Source of the DNA: an uncultured Opitutales bacterium
GTDB lineage: Bacteria; Verrucomicrobiota; Verrucomicrobiia; Opitutales; Intestinicryptomonadaceae
Reading direction: 5' to 3'
DNA: 64,000 nucleotides
Assembly: GCA_900548185.1 (NCBI GenBank)
Contig: URJJ01000003.1
Span: forward strand, 53,306 to 117,305
Position 1 is the first letter of the stretch. Every line of letters begins with the position of its first letter. Shown in pieces: positions 60,699-64,000 of this stretch. The position numbers and the translations under genes are program-made. Under the pieces are notes generated by a model that made no database searches, was not told the origin of the DNA, and saw only the letters and a list, made by a program, of their open reading frames with translations.

Positions 60699-61697
60699 TT
60701 ATCTGTTCAGGTGGTCGCCTATGATTGCAAGAAGCGTCGGATAGAATTCGTCCATAGACATCTTCACATTGAATCCGGCCGCCGCGAAGTGCCCGCCGCC
60801 GCCGAAGTGGCGCGCGATTTCGTTCACCTGCATTTCCGGGCGCTTCGAGCGCAGGCTGCCCTTCACGCCCCCGTCGGCAAGCGCCTCCAAAAGCACGGCT
60901 ATCTCGACGCCGTCTATGTTCCTGGCATAATCGACGAGGCCGTCGCTGTCCTCCTTTTGGGCCCCGGTCTTGCCGTACACGCCCGCAGGGAGGATGCCCA
61001 CGCACACGCGGCCGTCGTAATGCATGGTAAGCGACTGCAAGAACTGGGCAAGGAGCTTCATGCGCGCGAACTTTTCGCGCTGGTAAAGCAGGATGGAAAC
61101 CTCCGCAGGCTCCGCGCCGGACTCCACGAGGCGCGTCGAAAGCTGGAACGTGCGGAGGTCGGTGTTGGAGGTGGTGAGCTGGCGGGTGTCCATCATTATC
61201 CCCATGAACATGGCGTTTGCCACATGCCTGGGGAAGGCGATGCCCGCGTCGAACATGAGCCCCGCCAGAAGCCCGGCCGTTGCGCTCGCAGACGGCTCTA
61301 TGACGTTTATTTCGGCGTAGGGGGAATTTGACACGTGGTGGTCGAAGCACGCAAACGGCCTGGGATAGCGCGCGCGCAGGGGCTCGCTCGTCCTGGCGTA
61401 GTCGGCGCAGTCGACCGTGACGATGTCCCACCCCTCCCTGTCGAAGTCGTCTGCGGGAAGGAATTCGACACCTGAGGCGAACTCCCTGTAAAGGTACGGT
61501 ACCGCGTCGCGGTTCACGCACGCGACCTGCGCGGCGCCCGACTCCCCCAGGAGCCATGCCATGGCGACCTGCGAGCTTATGCAGTCCCCGTCGGGGCGCA
61601 TGTGCCCCACAACCGCGATATTGCGGCCCTTCGCGCCGTCCAGAAAGTCCCGGAACGCCGCCGCCGAATTAGGAAAAAATTTCTCTGACGATGCCAT
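60699..61697 (-). CDS. nrnA: DHH-family phosphoesterase (NrnA-like oligoribonuclease/pAp phosphatase)
   Basis: 332 residues. DHH motifs are HMRPDGDCISS (motif I), a motif II Asp in VDCADYAR, and FDHHVSN (motif III, DHH). The C-terminal DHHA1 domain ends GGGHFAAAGFNV. The family degrades nanoRNA and pAp using Mn ions. It sits between rbfA (20 bp) and truB (3 bp), a common placement. Confidence 0.93.
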   Translation of the reverse strand: MASSEKFFPNSAAAFRDFLDGAKGRNIAVVGHMRPDGDCISSQVAMAWLLGESGAAQVACVNRDAVPYLYREFASGVEFLPADDFDREGWDIVTVDCADYARTSEPLRARYPRPFACFDHHVSNSPYAEINVIEPSASATAGLLAGLMFDAGIAFPRHVANAMFMGIMMDTRQLTTSNTDLRTFQLSTRLVESGAEPAEVSILLYQREKFARMKLLAQFLQSLTMHYDGRVCVGILPAGVYGKTGAQKEDSDGLVDYARNIDGVEIAVLLEALADGGVKGSLRSKRPEMQVNEIARHFGGGGHFAAAGFNVKMSMDEFYPTLLAIIGDHLNR

Positions 61698-61717
61698 TTG
61701 AATTGTCCCGGCGCGCC

Positions 61718-62083
61718 TCAGCGGCCGTCCGAATGCGTTTCGGAATCCCCGCCCTCAAGGCCCTCTATTATGTCCAGCACCCTCGAGCCGCGCTCGAAGG
61801 AGTGGTCGTACAGAAACTCAAGGTCGGGCGTGTACTTCAGGGTGATTTTTTTCACCATGAGGGTTTTCAGCTCCTTTTTTATCTTGGCGAGGAGCCTGCC
61901 CGCTGCGGCGGCCTCGGCGCGCGAGCCTATCGCGGAATAATATATCCGCGCCTTGCGCAGGTCGGGCGACACGTCGGCGTGCGTCAGGGTTATCCCCACG
62001 CTCTCGCCGCGCCACCTCGAATGGAGTATGCCGCTCAGCTCCCTCAACACGAGCTCGCCGACTCTGACAGCCCTGTCTCCCAT
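61718..62083 (-). CDS. rbfA: Ribosome-binding factor A
   Basis: 121 residues with the KH-type fold of RbfA: VGELVLRELSGIL at the N-terminus, ITLTHADVSPDLRKARIYYS, and the hinge Tyr in KYTPDLEFLYDHS. It assists late 30S maturation. The gene starts 4 bp after infB. The acidic tail GGDSETHSDGR is extra. Confidence 0.92.
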   Translation of the reverse strand: MGDRAVRVGELVLRELSGILHSRWRGESVGITLTHADVSPDLRKARIYYSAIGSRAEAAAAGRLLAKIKKELKTLMVKKITLKYTPDLEFLYDHSFERGSRVLDIIEGLEGGDSETHSDGR

Positions 62084-62087
62084 AAAA

Positions 62088-63946
62088 TCAAAGGTCGGGG
62101 CGCACTTCGAGTATCTCGAAGCACTCCAGGATGTCCCCGGGCTGGTAGTCGTTGAAGCCGGTCACGTTCATGCCGCACTCGTAGCCTGCGCGGACCTCCG
62201 AGGCGTCCTCCTTGAAGCGCTTGAGGTCGCCCACGCGGCCCTTTGCAATCTCCTTGCCGGCGCGCAGCACGCGGACGTGCTTGTCGCGCTTGACGGAGCC
62301 TTCCGTGACCATGCAGCCGGCGACCCTCCCGCCCTTCGAGACGGTGAACACCTGGCGGACCTCCGCCGCGCCGAGCTTGTTCTCGCGCAGCTCCGGGTCG
62401 AGGAGCTCCTTCATCGCGTCGCGGACGCGGTTTATCAGCTCGTAAATGATGTTGTGGGAGATTATCTCGACGCCCTCGTGCTTGGCAAGCGACGAAACGC
62501 CGTTTTCCTGCTTGACGTTGAAGGCGACTATGGAAGCCGACGCAGTGGAGGCGAACTCCACGTCGTTTTTGGTGATTTGGCCCACGGAGGAGCCGATTAC
62601 CTCGATTGCAACCTTGTCGCTCTTTATGTCCTGAAGGCACGCAACAAGGGCCTCGACGGTGCCCGCCACGTCGCTTTTTACGATGCACTTGAAAGTCTTC
62701 TGGCCCTTGCTTTCGATGGCCGCCATGAGGTCCTCGATGCTGGCGGGCTTGACGACGTTGGATGCGGCCGCAGCCTTCCTGCGCTCGTCCTCGTACTCCT
62801 CGACCATCTGGCGCGCGGCGCGGTCGTTTGCCACCTTTTCAAACTCGTCTCCGGCTTCCGGCGTGCCCGTCCAGCCCATCACGAGGGCCGGGGAGCTGGG
62901 CGGGGCCTTCTGGAGCCTGCCGCCCTTGTCGTCGAGCATGGCGCGCACCTTGCACCAGTTGCCCTTGGAGACGATGACGTCCCCCGGCTTCAGGGTTCCG
63001 GCCCGGACGATTACGGTTGCCGTGCACCCCCTGCCCTGCTCCACCTGCGCCTCTATGACGACGCCAGAGGCCGGACGCTTGGGGTTGGCTTTCAGCTCCA
63101 TTATTTCGGCCTGGAGGAGCACCAGCTCCAGAAGCTGCTCGATGTTTTCGCCCTTGAGGGCGGAAATTCCGCAGCAAAGGGTCTCGCCGCCCCACTCTTC
63201 AGGGGCGATGCCGCGCTTTTGCATCTGCTGTTTCACGCGGTCGGGGTTGGCGCCCTTGGCGTCCATCTTGTTTATGGCGACAACCACGGGGACGCCCGCC
63301 TTCTGCGCGAAGGAAAGCGCCTCGTCCGTCTGGGGCATGAAGCCGTCGTCGGCCGCGACAACGAGTATGGCGATGTCGGTCACGTTGGCGCCGCGCTCGC
63401 GCATCTTTGAGAATGCCGCGTGGCCCGGGGTGTCGAGGAAGGTTATCTTCTTTCCGCCGAGCTCCACCTGGTAGGCCGCCGTGTGCTGCGTTATGCCGCC
63501 AGCCTCGCCCGCGACGACGTTTGCGTGGCGGATGGTATCCAAAAGGGTGGTTTTGCCGTGGTCGACGTGCCCCAGTATGCAGACGATGGGCGGGCGCGGT
63601 TCGAGGTTCTTTTCGTCCTCCTCCTCGGCCTTTTTGCGGGCGAGCTTTTCCATCTGGGCCTGCTGCTGGCGGGCCTGCTGCTCGCCCCGGTGGCGGATGT
63701 CCAGCTCAAAGCCGTGGCGCGCGGCTATCTTCTGGGCCACGTCCTCTTCGATGGCCTGGTTCATGGAGGCGAAGATACCCATGTCCATGAGCTCCGAAAT
63801 AAGCCTGAAGCTCTTGACATCCATTGACTTGGCAAAATCCCTCACAATGATGGGGGGCTTTACCTGCAAAACTTTCGGCTTTCCCTGCGGGGCCTCGGGA
63901 GCCTTTTCCGCGCCCTGGGGCTGCGGAATCGGGGGCACCGGGGCGG
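62088..63946 (-). CDS. infB: Translation initiation factor IF-2 (5' end missing)
   Basis: About 619 visible codons; the frame is still open where real sequence stops at 63946, so the N-terminal region is missing and the GTG at 63938 is internal, not a start. The domain G motifs are GHVDHGKTT (G1), DTPGHAAF (G3) and NKMD (G4). Domains II-IV follow, ending ECFEILEVRPDL. IF-2 is the GTPase that places fMet-tRNA on the 30S subunit. It heads the infB-rbfA-nrnA-truB-ribF unit here. The N-terminal IF2 domain (DFAKSMDVKSFRLISELMDMG) is present. Confidence 0.95.
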
Positions 63947-64000
63947 CTGTCTCTTATACACATCTCCGAGACCACGAGACCCTAAGACATCTCGTATGCC
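63947..64000. other. Illumina/Nextera adapter sequence (assembly artefact)
   Basis: From 63947 the sequence begins CTGTCTCTTATACACATCT, the Nextera mosaic-end adapter. A near-canonical read-through segment follows (CCGAGACCACGAGAC, one mismatch to the usual C), then CCTAAGAC, an 8-base index-like stretch, and ATCTCGTATGCC, the start of the P7 tail. None of it is genomic. Translating the minus strand gives the well-known artefact peptide MVSEMCIRDS. Confidence 0.98.

Noticed and set aside
58905..61331. 808-codon plus-strand frame opposite ribF, truB and nrnA
   Set aside because: Covers three well-identified minus-strand genes; His/Arg/Ala-rich antisense artefact of high GC content.
63706..63975. 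Minus-strand frame beginning MVSEMCIRDS
   Set aside because: Its first residues are translated Nextera adapter and the rest is out of frame with infB.

Overview
The window is a high-GC bacterial contig end carrying about 42 protein genes and no recognisable rRNA or tRNA gene. The gene set suggests the PVC group, most likely Verrucomicrobiota. The pointers are a PEP-CTERM surface protein, a hydrazine-synthase-alpha-like (HzsA-like) cytochrome fused to an FGE/SUMF1 domain, a GreA-like factor with a very large N-terminal extension, squalene-hopene cyclase, and several secreted glycosidases. This placement is inferred from family content, not from a marker-gene tree. The last 54 bases are Illumina/Nextera library adapter, so real sequence ends near 63,946.

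Layout. 0-5.2 kb: an alanine-racemase-like gene (cut by the window start) overlapping tsaB, a secreted GH5-like glycosidase, rpoN and a U32 tRNA-hydroxylation-type protein. 5.2-8.1 kb: a large PEP-CTERM surface protein. 8.5-11.8 kb: the proteostasis operon tig-clpP-clpX, ended by a strong terminator. 11.8-13.4 kb: a long stretch with no supportable gene. 13.4-20.9 kb: an IclR regulator, the HzsA-like multidomain cytochrome, and a divergent beta-propeller cytochrome. 21.3-26.2 kb: a flavoprotein, a small lipoprotein, a TetR regulator, squalene-hopene cyclase and a GH29 fucosidase. 27.2-34.4 kb: the GreA-like factor, rsmB, an esterase, tatA and glgC, with two repeat arrays between them. 34.5-37.2 kb: a secreted beta-helix (GH110-like) protein. 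37.4-44.9 kb: a plus-strand run tyrS-recD2-psd-TPR-arnA(decarboxylase)-arnD-lipoprotein. 44.9-45.8 kb: a second array of the multi-hairpin repeat. 45.9-52.5 kb: a probable PPi-type PEP carboxykinase and a GH38 alpha-mannosidase. 52.8-58.8 kb: ileS, a DksA-like gene, lspA, a coiled-coil protein and a thioredoxin-like protein. 59.0-63.9 kb: the translation operon infB-rbfA-nrnA-truB-ribF.

How the genes fit together. The housekeeping operons (tig-clpP-clpX, ileS-lspA, infB-rbfA-truB-ribF) follow common bacterial orders. An envelope theme runs through shc, psd, arnA/arnD, tatA, lspA, several lipoproteins and the PEP-CTERM protein. A glycan-degradation theme runs through GH5-like, GH29, GH110-like and GH38 enzymes.

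The least explained parts are these: (1) an interspersed family of about 160-190 bp units made of four or five successive hairpins, present as two same-orientation arrays behind plus-strand genes; (2) a separate exact 80-bp tandem repeat upstream of tatA; (3) the HzsA-like/cytochrome c/FGE fusion with its divergent cytochrome partner; (4) an alanine-racemase-like protein without its catalytic lysine.
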